DNA of 64,000 nt from Thiemannella venezuelensis (GCF_014203605.1 NZ_JACHJJ010000001.1:636364-700363), one strand, 5' to 3'; numbered from the stretch's first letter, positions 1-8,848 are shown. Translations and numbers: made by a program. Notes: generated by a model not told the origin, from the sequence alone.

Positions 1-988
1 GCATGCCGACGATCCACTCGATGGCGGAGATCTCCAGCCCGATCCCGGCCAGCAGGTAGCAGGTGAAGACCCAGCCGGGGACGATCGGTTCCATCAGGGC
101 CAGGGGCACGAGTCCGTACGGCAGAAGCGCGATCATGGCGACCAGGCCGGGCCGGCGCGGGGACAGGCGGGTGGCGACGAGCGCGCCGACCAGGCCGCCG
201 AGGGAGAGCGCGGCGAGGGTGAGGCCGTACATGCCTTCCAGGGGTGATCTGTACGGCGACACGGTGGTGACCGGGAGCAGCACCTGGGCGGGGGCCACGA
301 TGAGGGTCTGGTGGAGTGCCGTGACGGAGATCATGGTGGCCATCCAGGGGCGGCGGGACACCTCGGCCACGCCCTGGCGGATCTCGGCGGAGACCGGCAG
401 CCGGTCCTCGTGGGAGGCCGCGGGCTCCTGGACGTGGCGGAGCAGCAGGGCCCCGGCGGCGAAGCCGGCGGCGGCGAGCCAGAGCGCCGTCCGGGGGCTC
501 TGGAGCATGACGGCGAGGGCGCCCGCGATGGAGCCGGTGACCGCGCCGATCCGCCAGGAGGCGCTGGTCAGGCCGATGCCCGCACGGTGCAGGCGCATCG
601 GGAGGACCGAGGCCAGGCAGGCCTGGAAGGCGGGCCGGAAGAAGGCCTCGGTGCCGCCGGCGAGGAAGACGGCCAGGCCGAGGACCACCGGTTCGGAGGA
701 GGGCCAGAGCGCGGCCACGGTGACGATCAGCAGCAGGGTGCACTGGGAGGCCGTCATCACGGCCCGGCGGGGTAATCGGTCGGCCCAGACGCCGCCGAAG
801 ACGGCGAAGGCGACGAGGGCCACCAGGCGTCCGGCGAGTACCACGCCGACCGCGGATCCGCCGTGGCCGTCCCGGAGGAGGGAGACGACCACCGCGATGG
901 GGAAGATGTGGTCGGCGGCCACCGACGCCGTCAGGCCGCACCAGAGAAGGCGGAACGGGCGCTCTTGCCATACTCCCCGGAGACCCAT
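1..988 (-). CDS. MFS transporter, EntS-like (partial, runs off left edge)
   Basis: The minus strand reads as an open frame from an ATG at 988 through base 1 with no stop, so the C-terminus lies outside the window. The product starts MGLRGVWQERPFRLLW and alternates hydrophobic segments with short basic loops. One loop reads VWADRLPRRAVM, resembling the MFS motif between helices 2 and 3 (consensus G-x3-D-R-x-G-R-R). About 329 residues are visible, roughly 9-10 membrane segments of the usual 12. The opening resembles the EntS/MFS_3 branch of small-molecule and siderophore exporters, but substrate cannot be read from sequence. It is divergent from the phosphate pair at 1196. The plus-strand open frame over the same bases is arginine-rich noise. 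Confidence 0.75.
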   Translation of the reverse strand, partial: MGLRGVWQERPFRLLWCGLTASVAADHIFPIAVVVSLLRDGHGGSAVGVVLAGRLVALVAFAVFGGVWADRLPRRAVMTASQCTLLLIVTVAALWPSSEPVVLGLAVFLAGGTEAFFRPAFQACLASVLPMRLHRAGIGLTSASWRIGAVTGSIAGALAVMLQSPRTALWLAAAGFAAGALLLRHVQEPAASHEDRLPVSAEIRQGVAEVSRRPWMATMISVTALHQTLIVAPAQVLLPVTTVSPYRSPLEGMYGLTLAALSLGGLVGALVATRLSPRRPGLVAMIALLPYGLVPLALMEPIVPGWVFTCYLLAGIGLEISAIEWIVGM

Positions 989-1195
989 ACGCGACCAGTA
1001 TTCGGCATAACATGGTCGAAAGCCAGCAAATCGGTCAGGGGAAAGATGTCGTCAAGCCCTGACCCGTCGGGTGTCGCCGGGCATACGTAGGGTAGCCAGA
1101 GAGCGAAGAACGGGCGTCTAGCGGGTGAAGTTCGCATTTCCGCTGGTAACCCTTACTCTTCTCTGCGGACCATCCCCGCACATCTGGAGATCGAC

Positions 1196-1813
1196 GTGCG
1201 CCTGCGTCTCACACCTAGTGAGGACAGCTACTACGGCTTGTTCGCCGACTCGGCGAACAACCTCGTCACAGCGTCCCGTCTGCTGGTCGAGATCATCAGC
1301 GAAGGATCGGACAGGGAAGCCCTGGCCGAGAAGATGCGTGCCTGCGAGCACGCCGGCGACGAGCGCACCCATGCGATCATGAACCGGCTGAACGAGAGCT
1401 TCATCACGCCCTTCGACCGCGAGGACATCTACCGCCTCGCGGCCAACCTCGACGACGTGATGGACTTCATGGAGGCCGCCGCCGACCTCATCGTCCTCTA
1501 CCAGATCGAGCACCTCCCCAAGGAGGTCGTCCGGCAGGTCGAGGTCCTGGAACGCGCGGCCGAGCTGACCGCCGAGGCCATGCCCCGGCTGCGCTCGATG
1601 AAGAACCTGAACGAGTACTGGATCGAGGTCAACCGCCTGGAGAACCAGGCCGACCAGGTCTACCGGCGGCTGCTGGCCCGTCTCTTCAGCGGCGAGTACG
1701 ACGCGCTCACCGTGCTGAAGATGAAAGAGGTCATCGACCAGCTCGAGGAGGCCGCGGACGCGTTCGAGCACGTGGCCAACACGATCGAGTCGATCGCGGT
1801 CAAGGAAAGCTAA
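1196..1813 (+). CDS. DUF47 (PhoU-like) Pit accessory protein
   Basis: This 205-residue all-helical protein belongs to the DUF47 family, which is distantly related to PhoU and usually sits next to Pit-type phosphate transporters. Visible hallmarks are the N-terminal DSYYGLFADSANNLV segment, the acid-rich helix CEHAGDERTHAIMNRLNESFITPFDREDI, and the C-terminal repeat of that pattern around LENQADQVYRR and LEEAADAFEHVANTIESI. These E/D/H-rich helices bind metal clusters in PhoU-like proteins. The GTG start is supported by GGAGA at 1186-1190. The stop codon abuts the GTG of the transporter at 1814, so the two are cotranscribed and probably translationally coupled. Likely role: gating or regulating low-affinity phosphate uptake at the membrane. 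Confidence 0.9.
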   Translation: MRLRLTPSEDSYYGLFADSANNLVTASRLLVEIISEGSDREALAEKMRACEHAGDERTHAIMNRLNESFITPFDREDIYRLAANLDDVMDFMEAAADLIVLYQIEHLPKEVVRQVEVLERAAELTAEAMPRLRSMKNLNEYWIEVNRLENQADQVYRRLLARLFSGEYDALTVLKMKEVIDQLEEAADAFEHVANTIESIAVKES

Positions 1814-2818
1814 GTGGATCTCACGCTCGCCCTGGTCATCGGCGTGGTGGTCGTGGCGCTGGTGTTCGACTACACCAACGGCTTCCACGACGCCGCGAAC
1901 GCGATCGCGACCTCGGTCTCGACCCGTGCGCTGACCCCGAGGGCCGCCCTGTTCATGGCCGCGGCGATGAACTTCCTGGGCGCCCACCTGGGCACCCAGG
2001 TGGCCCAGACCGTCGGCAAGGGCATCATCGACGCCCCCCAAGGATCGCACGGCCTGGTGATCGTGTGCGCCGGACTGATCGGTGCGATCACCTGGAACCT
2101 CATCACCTGGTACTTCGGGCTGCCCTCCTCCAGCAGCCACGCGCTGATCGGCGGCCTGATCGGCTCGGCGCTCGCCTCGGCCAGCGTCATCCACTGGGAC
2201 GGCGTGGTGGCGAAGGTCGTCATCCCCATGATCCTCTCTCCGCTGATCGGCTTCACGCTGGCCGCGATCATCATGATCGCGATCCTGTGGGCCTTCCGGC
2301 GGTCCAACCCGGCAAAGGCCAACCGGGGCTTCCGCCACGCGCAGACGCTCTCGGCCGCTGCCATGGCCCTCGGCCACGGCCTGCAGGACGCGCAGAAGAC
2401 CATGGGCGTCATCTTCCTGGCGCTCGTGGTCGGCGGCTACGCCCAGGAGGGCGACCCGATCCCGCAGTGGGTCATCCTGGCCGCCGCGACGGCGATCTCG
2501 CTGGGCACCTACGCGGGCGGCTGGCGGATCATGCGCACGCTCGGCCGGCGCATCATCGCGCTGGACCCCCCGCAGGGGTTCGCGGCGGAGGCCGCGGCCT
2601 CGACCGTCCTGTACGGCGCGGCCATCGGCTTCGGCGCGCCGATCTCCACCACCCACACCATCACCAGCGCGATCATGGGCGTGGGCGCCACCAAGCGCCT
2701 GTCGGCCGTGCGCTGGGGGGTCGCGGGCAACATCGTGACCGCCTGGATCCTCACGATCCCGGCCGCCGCGCTCGTCGCCGCGCTCTCCTACTACGCGCTG
2801 CACTGGATGGTCGAGTAA
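1814..2818 (+). CDS. PiT-family inorganic phosphate transporter
   Basis: A 334-residue polytopic membrane protein with both copies of the PiT signature. The N-terminal copy contains YTNGFHDAANAIATSVSTRALTP (about residues 21-43) and the C-terminal copy contains GFGAPISTTHTITSAIMGVGATKR (about 277-300). These Asn/Asp/Thr-rich motifs form the phosphate and cation path. The family catalyses proton- or Na-coupled low-affinity phosphate or metal-phosphate uptake. GTG start directly after the DUF47 stop, with a purine-rich GGAAAG just upstream. The operon ends at the strong hairpin at 2827-2873. At 334 residues it is the short PitA/PitH actinobacterial type. Confidence 0.92.
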   Translation: MDLTLALVIGVVVVALVFDYTNGFHDAANAIATSVSTRALTPRAALFMAAAMNFLGAHLGTQVAQTVGKGIIDAPQGSHGLVIVCAGLIGAITWNLITWYFGLPSSSSHALIGGLIGSALASASVIHWDGVVAKVVIPMILSPLIGFTLAAIIMIAILWAFRRSNPAKANRGFRHAQTLSAAAMALGHGLQDAQKTMGVIFLALVVGGYAQEGDPIPQWVILAAATAISLGTYAGGWRIMRTLGRRIIALDPPQGFAAEAAASTVLYGAAIGFGAPISTTHTITSAIMGVGATKRLSAVRWGVAGNIVTAWILTIPAAALVAALSYYALHWMVE

Positions 2819-2826
2819 CCGTCCGC

Positions 2827-2873
2827 GCGGAAGGCCGGGACCGGAGCACGACGCTCCGGTCCCGGCCTTCCGC
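2827..2873 (+). terminator. Intrinsic terminator-like hairpin after the phosphate operon
   Basis: A perfect inverted repeat with 21-nt arms (2827-2847 and 2853-2873) and a 5-nt loop starts 8 nt after the transporter stop. There is no U-tract, as is common for actinomycete terminators. Confidence 0.75.
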
Positions 2874-2919
2874 GTGCCGGGCGCTCCCGGGTGATCCCGA
2901 AGCCGATGGGCGCGGGGGC

Positions 2920-2951
2920 TTGCATCCTGTACCCGGGTACAGGTTTATGGT
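2920..2951 (+). promoter_or_regulatory. MerR-type promoter with 18-bp dyad
   Basis: A -35 TTGCAT (2920-2925) and a -10 TATGGT (2946-2951) are separated by a 20-bp spacer instead of 17. The spacer contains the perfect 18-bp palindrome CCTGTACCCGGGTACAGG (2926-2943). An overlong spacer holding the operator dyad is the diagnostic architecture of promoters that MerR proteins activate by DNA underwinding. It drives the merR-like gene starting at 3006, so autoactivation is expected. Confidence 0.85.
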
Positions 2952-3005
2952 CGAGCCAGGGGCCGTCCGCGCCGGAGGGGGCGGTCGTGGCACCGGGAGG
3001 GCTTC

Positions 3006-3533
3006 ATGGAACGGGCACCGGCGGAGCGCACCCCGCCGACCGGCGATCGGGGCGGCTCCGCGGGCGGCGTCGTGACCGGCGGATGGCTGCGGACCGGAGA
3101 GGTCGCCGAGGCGGCGGGCGTCAACGCCCAGACGCTGCGCTACTACCACCGGCGGGGCCTGCTGCGGGAGCCGCTGCGCAGCAACGGCGGGCACCGGTTG
3201 TACCCGCCGGAGACCGTGGTCGCCCTGCGCGTGATCAAAACCGCGCAGCGGCTGGGCTTCACCCTGGACGAGGTGGCCGACCTGGTGGAGGCGGGCGGCC
3301 ACGGCCGCGGCCGCGGCAGGACCGACGGCGGATTGCAGGCGCGGGCCGCCGCCAAGCTGGCCGAGGTGGAACAGAAGATCGCCGATCTTCGGACGATCCG
3401 GAGGACCCTGCTGCAGGCGGTGGAGGCCGGATGCGACGACCTGGAGGCCTGCGCGGCCAGCCCCTGCTGCCCGCTGCCGTTCGCCGACCTGGCCGCGGCA
3501 CGTGCCGCCCGGCCCGGACGTACGGACCGCTAG
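3006..3533 (+). CDS. MerR-family transcriptional regulator, metal/thiol-sensing type
   Basis: A 175-residue protein. The MerR DNA-binding domain starts near residue 27 (WLRTGEVAEAAGVNAQTLRYYHRRGLL, then SNGGHRLYPPE), followed by a dimerisation helix (LAEVEQKIADLRTIRRTLLQAVEAG). The C-terminal effector region has a cluster of cysteines (GCDD, EACAASPCCPLP), four Cys within about 17 residues, typical of soft-metal or thiol-sensing MerR proteins. A GGGAGGG precedes the ATG; an internal GTG at 3072 would give a protein beginning just before the HTH. Its promoter (2920-2951) is of the kind it should itself recognise. No metal efflux gene is adjacent, so the target other than itself is unknown. Its stop overlaps the convergent mshD stop within CTAG. 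Confidence 0.88.
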   Translation: MERAPAERTPPTGDRGGSAGGVVTGGWLRTGEVAEAAGVNAQTLRYYHRRGLLREPLRSNGGHRLYPPETVVALRVIKTAQRLGFTLDEVADLVEAGGHGRGRGRTDGGLQARAAAKLAEVEQKIADLRTIRRTLLQAVEAGCDDLEACAASPCCPLPFADLAAARAARPGRTDR

Positions 3534-4432
3534 AGCTTCTGGAACATCACGTCGGTGTCCCACCGGGTGAACCCCAGCCGCTCGTAGAGGCGGACCGCCG
3601 CGGTGTTGTCCTCGTCCACGTACAGCATCACCTGCGCCAGGCCGCGCGAGCGCAGGTGCTCCAGGCCCGCCAGGGTCAGCGACCTGCCCAGCCCGCCGCC
3701 CTGCTCGGCCGGGTCCACGCCGACCACGTAGACCTCCCCGATCGGCTCGTGCCCGCCGCCGGCGCCGTGCACCTTCGTCCAGTGGAAGCCCGCGAGGCGC
3801 TCCCCGCGCACCGCGAGGAAGAAGCCCGCCGGGTCGAACCACGGCTCCTGCTCGCGCCGTCTCAGGTCCTCCATCGTCCAGGCCCCCTGCTCGGGGTGGT
3901 GGGCGAACGCGCGGGCGTTCAGCGCCACCCAGGCCTCCCGGTCGGTCTCCGGGTCGAAGGCGCGCAGCCGTACGCCCTCGGGGAGCGTGAAGCCCGGCAG
4001 CGGGGCGGAGAGCGGGCGCCGCATCTGCCACAGCGACCTGACCTTCACCAGCCCCAGGGACCCCGCGAGCGCCTCGGCTCCCGGGTGCCCGCCGTGCGCC
4101 CAGATCCGGAGCCTGCCCCCCGTCCCGTCCAGCACCGACCGCAGCAGGACGCTCCCGTATCCCCTCCTGCGGAAGGCGGGATGGACCACCAGTTCGCCGC
4201 TCGGTCCCCCGGCGGGGTCGGCCGCCTCCACGTGCGCGTAGCCGGCGAGCTCCCCGCCGGCGCGGAGGAGTACGGCTTCCGCGTGCTCGCCGCCCCCGTG
4301 GCGCAGGTGCAGCATCACGTGCTCGTTGAGGGGGCGGACCCCGTCGGCCTCCGTGGCGGCCTCGACCATCGCGAGGACGGCGGCCACCTCTTGTTCGCCG
4401 AGCCGTTCCCGGCGTTCCACATGCACGTTCAT
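3530..4432 (-). CDS. mshD: Mycothiol synthase MshD
   Basis: Mycothiol synthase acetylates Cys-GlcN-Ins with acetyl-CoA, the last step of mycothiol biosynthesis, in the cytosol. The roughly 300-residue protein has the expected two tandem GNAT domains. The N-terminal one has HPAFRRRGYGSVLL as its acetyl-CoA loop. The C-terminal one has GEVYVVGVDPAEQGGGLGRSLTLAGLEHL, then LYVDEDNTAAVRLYERLGF. WVALNARAFAHHPEQG in the middle is typical of MshD. I chose ATG 4432 (MNVHVERRERL); an upstream in-frame start at 4471 would add 13 residues unlike the family. mshA lies at 57824, so two steps of the pathway are in this window. Confidence 0.93.
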   Translation of the reverse strand: MNVHVERRERLGEQEVAAVLAMVEAATEADGVRPLNEHVMLHLRHGGGEHAEAVLLRAGGELAGYAHVEAADPAGGPSGELVVHPAFRRRGYGSVLLRSVLDGTGGRLRIWAHGGHPGAEALAGSLGLVKVRSLWQMRRPLSAPLPGFTLPEGVRLRAFDPETDREAWVALNARAFAHHPEQGAWTMEDLRRREQEPWFDPAGFFLAVRGERLAGFHWTKVHGAGGGHEPIGEVYVVGVDPAEQGGGLGRSLTLAGLEHLRSRGLAQVMLYVDEDNTAAVRLYERLGFTRWDTDVMFQKL

Positions 4433-4513
4433 GGTCTGGACTCTAGGCGGGCCCCGGGCTGCGCGGATCATCGGGTACTGGCAAAAGACGCCAGCTCAGG
4501 ACAGGATGAATCG

Positions 4514-4542
4514 TTACCTTGCGGACATTCGCTGCATAGATA
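4514..4542 (+). promoter_or_regulatory. Candidate sigma-70 promoter for the 5'-nucleotidase gene
   Basis: TTACCT (4514-4519) and TAGATA (4537-4542) are spaced by 17 bp. The -10 ends 9 nt before the ATG at 4552 and no Shine-Dalgarno is present, so the transcript may be leaderless or nearly so. Confidence 0.45.
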
Positions 4543-4551
4543 GCGCCTCTA

Positions 4552-6357
4552 ATGTCGTTTTCTATGATGTCCCGTTCCTTCCAGCGGTTGGCCCTGGCCG
4601 GCGTCCTCGCCTCGGCCGGGCTCGTGATCGCGGTCGGACCGGCCGAGGCGGGCCACAAGCCCGCCAAGACGGTGCCGGTCCGCCTGCTCTCTCTCAACGA
4701 CTTCCACGGCCACCTGGAGCCCCCGACCGGCTCCTCCGGCCGCATGGTCGACGAGACCGGCGCCACGGTCGAGGCCGGCGGCGCGGCCTACGCCGCCACC
4801 CACCTCAAGCAGCTCTCCGACAAGAACACGCTGAAGGTCGCCCAGGGCGACCTGATCGGCGCCACCCCGCTGATCTCGGCGGCCTTCCACGACGAGCCCG
4901 CGGTCGAGTTCCTCGGCAAGGCCGGCGTCACCGTCTCCGCCGTGGGCAACCACGAGTTCGACGAGGGCTACGCCGAGCTCAAGCGCATCATGAACGGCGG
5001 CTGCCACCCGGTGGACGGCTGCTCGCCCGCCGGGCGGTGGAAGGGCGCCCAGTTCGACTACATCGGCGCCAACGTCCTGCTCAAGCGGGCCGACACCGCC
5101 GCCGAGAAGAACGCCCTCGCCTCCCTGGGCAAGAACGGCGACTCGCTGCGCGCGCTGCTGAAGGACTACGGCATCCCGGCGCTGCCCCCGGTCTCCATCC
5201 GCTGGATGAACGGCGTGCCGATCGGCTTCATCGGCCTGGTCACCCAGACCACCCCGAACATTGTCACCGCCGAGGGCATCAAGAACCTGGAGTTCATCGA
5301 CGAGGTCAAGGCCGCCAACGTCGCCTCCAAGCTGCTCAAGCTGGTCGGCGTCAGGGCCCAGGTCGTCCTGGTGCACGAGGGTGACCAGGTCACCCCGAAC
5401 CAGTCGCCCGACGCCTGCAGCGCCCAGCCGGGCGCGGGCAACCGCATCGCCACCCAGGTGGACGCCGAGATCGACATGATCCTCAGCGGGCACTCCCACC
5501 AGGCCTACCTGTGCACCGTGACCGACCCCAAGGGCGCCGAGCGCCTCTACAGCCAGGGCGGCTCGTTCGGCCGGGTGATCACCAAGATCGACTTCCAGGT
5601 GGACACCCGGACCCGTGACGTGGTGCGCTCCTCCGTGGTCGCCGACAACCAGGTCGTGACCCGGACCGTCACCCCGGACCCGGAGATCACCGCGTTCGTG
5701 CAGACCTGGAAGGACCGCGTCGCCACGGTCGCCAACAAGCCGATCGGTAAGATCACCGCGGACATCGTCAACACGGCCGCCCCCTCCGGCGAGTCGCCGC
5801 TGGGCAACCTGATCGCCGACGGCCAGCTCGCCGCGACCAGGACCGGCGGCAATGCCCAGATCGCCCTGATGAACCCGGGCGGCGTGCGGGCCAGTCTCAC
5901 CTACGCGGGCTCGCCCGCGGGCGAGGGCGACGGCGTGGTGACGTACGGCGAGGCCTTCTCGGTCCAGCCGTTCAACAACCTGATGCAGGTGGTCACGCTG
6001 ACCGGTGCGCAGCTCAAGACCGTCCTGGAGGAGCAGTTCACCGGCGGTCCCAACAAGCAGGCCTTCACCAAGATCCTGCAGCCGTCGTCGAACTTCACCT
6101 ACACCTACAGCGCCGGTGCGCCGTGGGGCTCGAAGGTCTCCGACATGAAGATCGACGGCGTCGCCGTGACGGACACCCAGACGATCCGGGTCGCCGCGAA
6201 CAACTTCCTCGTCGGCGGCGGTGACGCCTTCGACACCTTCGAGCTGGGCACCGACGTGTGGAGCGGCCCGCTCGACATCGACGCGTTCGCGGCCTACTTC
6301 GCCGCCAACCCGGTGCTCGCACCGCCGACTCCCGACCACATCACCGTCGTCCCGTAA
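4552..6357 (+). CDS. Secreted bifunctional 5'-nucleotidase / 2',3'-cyclic-nucleotide phosphodiesterase family
   Basis: A 601-residue exported metallophosphoesterase of the UshA/YfkN type. A signal peptide (about residues 1-33, LALAGVLASAGLVIAVGPAEA) is followed by the calcineurin-like domain. Metal-binding motifs are LLSLNDFHGHLEP, GNHEFDEGY and SGHSHQ. The 5'-nucleotidase C-terminal domain follows, with PSGESPLGNLIADGQ, MNPGGVRASL and a substrate-stacking region around QPFNNLMQVVTLTG. Expected role: hydrolysis of extracellular nucleotides to release phosphate and nucleosides. Starts at 4552 and 4564 are both possible; neither has a Shine-Dalgarno, and 4552 fits the -10 spacing. A terminator follows at 6376. 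Confidence 0.92.
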   Translation: MSFSMMSRSFQRLALAGVLASAGLVIAVGPAEAGHKPAKTVPVRLLSLNDFHGHLEPPTGSSGRMVDETGATVEAGGAAYAATHLKQLSDKNTLKVAQGDLIGATPLISAAFHDEPAVEFLGKAGVTVSAVGNHEFDEGYAELKRIMNGGCHPVDGCSPAGRWKGAQFDYIGANVLLKRADTAAEKNALASLGKNGDSLRALLKDYGIPALPPVSIRWMNGVPIGFIGLVTQTTPNIVTAEGIKNLEFIDEVKAANVASKLLKLVGVRAQVVLVHEGDQVTPNQSPDACSAQPGAGNRIATQVDAEIDMILSGHSHQAYLCTVTDPKGAERLYSQGGSFGRVITKIDFQVDTRTRDVVRSSVVADNQVVTRTVTPDPEITAFVQTWKDRVATVANKPIGKITADIVNTAAPSGESPLGNLIADGQLAATRTGGNAQIALMNPGGVRASLTYAGSPAGEGDGVVTYGEAFSVQPFNNLMQVVTLTGAQLKTVLEEQFTGGPNKQAFTKILQPSSNFTYTYSAGAPWGSKVSDMKIDGVAVTDTQTIRVAANNFLVGGGDAFDTFELGTDVWSGPLDIDAFAAYFAANPVLAPPTPDHITVVP

Positions 6358-6375
6358 GCACCCCCGGAACGACCA

Positions 6376-6405
6376 GGGCCCGCCGGATCCCCGGCGGGCC
6401 CTTTT
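6376..6405 (+). terminator. Rho-independent terminator
   Basis: An 11-bp perfect stem (6376-6386 / 6391-6401) with loop ATCC is followed by TTTT, 18 nt after the nucleotidase stop. Confidence 0.85.
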
Positions 6406-6638
6406 CCGTGCGCGCCGCGCCCGCCGTACCTGTCGGCGCCTACGGGCGTGCAACGCCCCATGACATCGCACTGCAAAAAACTTGCGTAGCAAGGCATCTA
6501 AAAAGCAGAAAAACGAAATTAGCTGACAAAGCCTTGTGGAGGGGTGTGCGGGGGTCCTACTGTCACCTCACCCTCGTGGCTCTGCTCCGCCCCGAGCGGC
6601 GTGAAGGCTTCCACCCCCCCGAGAGAAACGAGCATGCG
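6406..6638 (+). promoter_or_regulatory. AT-rich leader/promoter region of the beta-helix glycosidase gene
   Basis: No gene seen. Bases 6470-6535 are strikingly A-rich for this genome and contain the small inverted repeat CTTGC-GTA-GCAAG near 6481. The region probably holds the promoter of the secreted enzyme at 6639; I could not assign a convincing -35/-10 pair. Confidence 0.35.
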
Positions 6639-8729
6639 ATGGCACGGAGCATCACAGGCGCCACGGCGGGACGGCCCGGCGGGCCGCCGCGGACGGGCGC
6701 CGCCGCGGCGGCGGTGACGGCGATCGCCGCCGTCCTCGGCCTCGCGTCCGGCGGCCCGGCCCTCGCGGGCACGGGTACGGCCGGTCCGGCCCGCACCGGC
6801 ACGACCGGAGCCCCCGCTCCCGTCGTGACGCGCGCCGCCCTCGACCCGGCGCTCGTCGCCGGCCGGGGCGCCGACGTCGGCTTCGCCGAGCAGGAGGCGG
6901 AGAACGCCGCGACGGACGGCACGGTCATCGGCCCGGACCGCACCGCGTACACGCTCCCGGCGGAGGCGTCCGGCCGCAGGGCGGTCCGGCTGACGCCGGG
7001 GCAGCACGTCGAGTTCACGCTGCCGGAGGCGGCCAACGCGATCACCGTGCGCTACAGCATCCCGGACGCGCCCGGCGGCGGCGGCATCACCGCGCCGCTC
7101 GACGTCACGGTGAACGGCAGGGCGCGGAAGACCATGACCCTCACCTCGCAGTACGCGTGGCTGTACAACCAGTACCCGTTCACCAACGACCCCGGCGCCG
7201 ACCTGCTGCACCCCGACTGGTGGATCACCGAGTGCTCCTGCGTGCCCGGTGCCACGACGCCGGCACCCGAGATCGCCAAGCCGTTCCGCCCGATGCACTT
7301 CTACGACGAGCAGCGCCTCCTGCTCGGTCGCACCCACCGCGCGGGCGACAGGGTGCGGCTCACCGTCCCCGCCGGGAGCAACGCCGAGTGGACGGTCATC
7401 GACCTGCTCGACTCCGAGCTCGTCGGCCGGCCGCACATCGACCTCCGCGCGGCGAACGTGCTGGCGTTCGGAGCCGACCCGTCCGGCAGGCGCGACTCCG
7501 CCGGCGCGTTCGAGCGGGCCATCGCCTTCGCCAAGCGCAAGCACCTCAAGGTCTACATCCCGCCGGGCACCTTCCAGGTGAACCGCCACATCATCGTCGA
7601 CGACGTGACGATCGAGGGCGCCGGCAACTGGTACACGATCATCAAGGGCCGCGAGGTCGCCCTGGAGACCCCGGCCCCCGACGGCTCGGTGCACACCGGT
7701 GTCGGCTTCTACGGCAGGGACGCGAAGGACGGCGGGAGCAGGAACGTCCACCTGTCCGGCTTCGCGATCGAGGGCGACGTCCGCGAGCGCATCGACACCG
7801 ACCAGGTGAACGGCGTCGGCGGGGCGATGAGCGACTCGACCATCACGGGCCTGCACATCCGCCACACCAAGGTGGGCATGTGGTTCGACGGGCCGATGAC
7901 GAACGTGAGGATCACGGACAACGTCGTCGTCGACCAGATCGCCGACGCCCTCAACTTCCACACCGGCGTCACGAACTCGGTCGTGTCGAACAACTTCATC
8001 CGCAACACCGGCGACGACGGCCTCGCCATGTGGTCGGAGAAGACCGCGAACGCCGGCAACACGTTCGACCGCAACACCGTGCAGTCGCCCACGCTCGCCA
8101 ACGGCATCGCCGTCTACGGCGGCCGGGACAACACGGTCTCGAACAACCTGGTCGCCGATCCGGTCCGCGAGGGCAGCGCCATCCACGTCGGCGCCCGCTT
8201 CGGCGCCGAGCCGTTCACCGGGCGGCTGCGGATCGGGGACAACACCACGGTCCGCGCCGGCACGTTCGAGCTGAACTGGAAGATCGGCCTGGGGGCCGTC
8301 TGGTTCTACGCGCTCGACAAGGACATCGACGCGGACATCGAGGTGACCGGGGACCACTACCTCGACAGCACCTACAACGCGATCATGCTGGTGAGCGAGT
8401 GGTCGGTGAAGGACCTGTACGCCATCCCGGACGTCCGCTTCAAGGACATCAGGGTCGACGGCACCGGCACCTCGGTGGTCAGCGCCCGGGTGAAGGGGTC
8501 GGCGTCCTTCGAGAACGTGGACGCCCGCAACGTCGGCGCGGTCGGCGTCAACAACTGCGGGTCGTTCGGCTTCCCGCCCACCGGCTCGGAGTTCTCGCTG
8601 ACGGACCTCGGCGGCAACGACGGAGGCGGCGCAGGCGGGCCCTGGCTCGCCCCGTGGATGTTGCCGAACACCATCACCTGCGACGACCGGCCGCCGGTCG
8701 TCGTTCCGCCGCCGCCCTCCCCGTGGTGA
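6639..8729 (+). CDS. Secreted right-handed beta-helix glycosidase, GH87-like (alpha-1,3-glucanase / mycodextranase type)
   Basis: The open frame extends further upstream, but ATG 6639 (MARSITGATAG) starts a signal peptide with an Ala-rich core ending near GGPALAG; length from there is 696 residues. A beta-sandwich N-terminal region (EAENAATDGTVIG ... VRYSIPDAPGGGG) precedes a pectate-lyase-like beta-helix. The helix begins at NVLAFGADPSGRRDSAGAFERAI and has many Asn/Gly-rich turns (ITDNVVVDQIADALNFHTG, NNFIRNTGDDGLAMWSE). The paired Asp in NTGDDGLAMWS matches the acidic cluster expected in the GH87 active site. The protein ends with a Pro-rich tail. The alternative is a generic GH28/PL-like beta-helix protein; substrate is inferred. 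It may attack fungal alpha-glucan, fitting the polysaccharide-degrading lifestyle. Confidence 0.75.
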   Translation: MARSITGATAGRPGGPPRTGAAAAAVTAIAAVLGLASGGPALAGTGTAGPARTGTTGAPAPVVTRAALDPALVAGRGADVGFAEQEAENAATDGTVIGPDRTAYTLPAEASGRRAVRLTPGQHVEFTLPEAANAITVRYSIPDAPGGGGITAPLDVTVNGRARKTMTLTSQYAWLYNQYPFTNDPGADLLHPDWWITECSCVPGATTPAPEIAKPFRPMHFYDEQRLLLGRTHRAGDRVRLTVPAGSNAEWTVIDLLDSELVGRPHIDLRAANVLAFGADPSGRRDSAGAFERAIAFAKRKHLKVYIPPGTFQVNRHIIVDDVTIEGAGNWYTIIKGREVALETPAPDGSVHTGVGFYGRDAKDGGSRNVHLSGFAIEGDVRERIDTDQVNGVGGAMSDSTITGLHIRHTKVGMWFDGPMTNVRITDNVVVDQIADALNFHTGVTNSVVSNNFIRNTGDDGLAMWSEKTANAGNTFDRNTVQSPTLANGIAVYGGRDNTVSNNLVADPVREGSAIHVGARFGAEPFTGRLRIGDNTTVRAGTFELNWKIGLGAVWFYALDKDIDADIEVTGDHYLDSTYNAIMLVSEWSVKDLYAIPDVRFKDIRVDGTGTSVVSARVKGSASFENVDARNVGAVGVNNCGSFGFPPTGSEFSLTDLGGNDGGGAGGPWLAPWMLPNTITCDDRPPVVVPPPPSPW

Positions 8730-8762
8730 CCCACCGCCGGGGAGCGCGCTGACCCGGCCGTC

Positions 8763-8788
8763 GGCCGCCCGGGACGCCCCGGGCGGCC
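8763..8788. terminator. Bidirectional hairpin between convergent genes
   Basis: Perfect 11-bp stem (8763-8773 / 8778-8788) with loop ACGC, between the glycosidase stop (8729) and the glnR stop (8849, minus strand). Confidence 0.65.
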
Positions 8789-8848
8789 GCCGCGCGTCCG
8801 CGGCCCGCCCGGGCGGTCCGGATCCGGACAGGCCGGATCCGGGGCGGA

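Noticed and set aside
63..1010. Long plus-strand open frame over the MFS gene
   Set aside because: Arginine/threonine-rich translation with no domain; the minus strand carries clear MFS transporter sequence.
1119..1130. Single PHO-box-like 11-mer (CTTCACCCGCT on the minus strand) upstream of the Pit operon
   Set aside because: Only one unit with no in-phase partner; PHO boxes need at least two.
1118..2803. 561-codon minus-strand frame opposite the phosphate operon
   Set aside because: Composition (Arg, Gly, Asp, His-rich) is typical of antisense reading of GC-rich genes; the plus strand encodes DUF47 and PiT proteins with all motifs.
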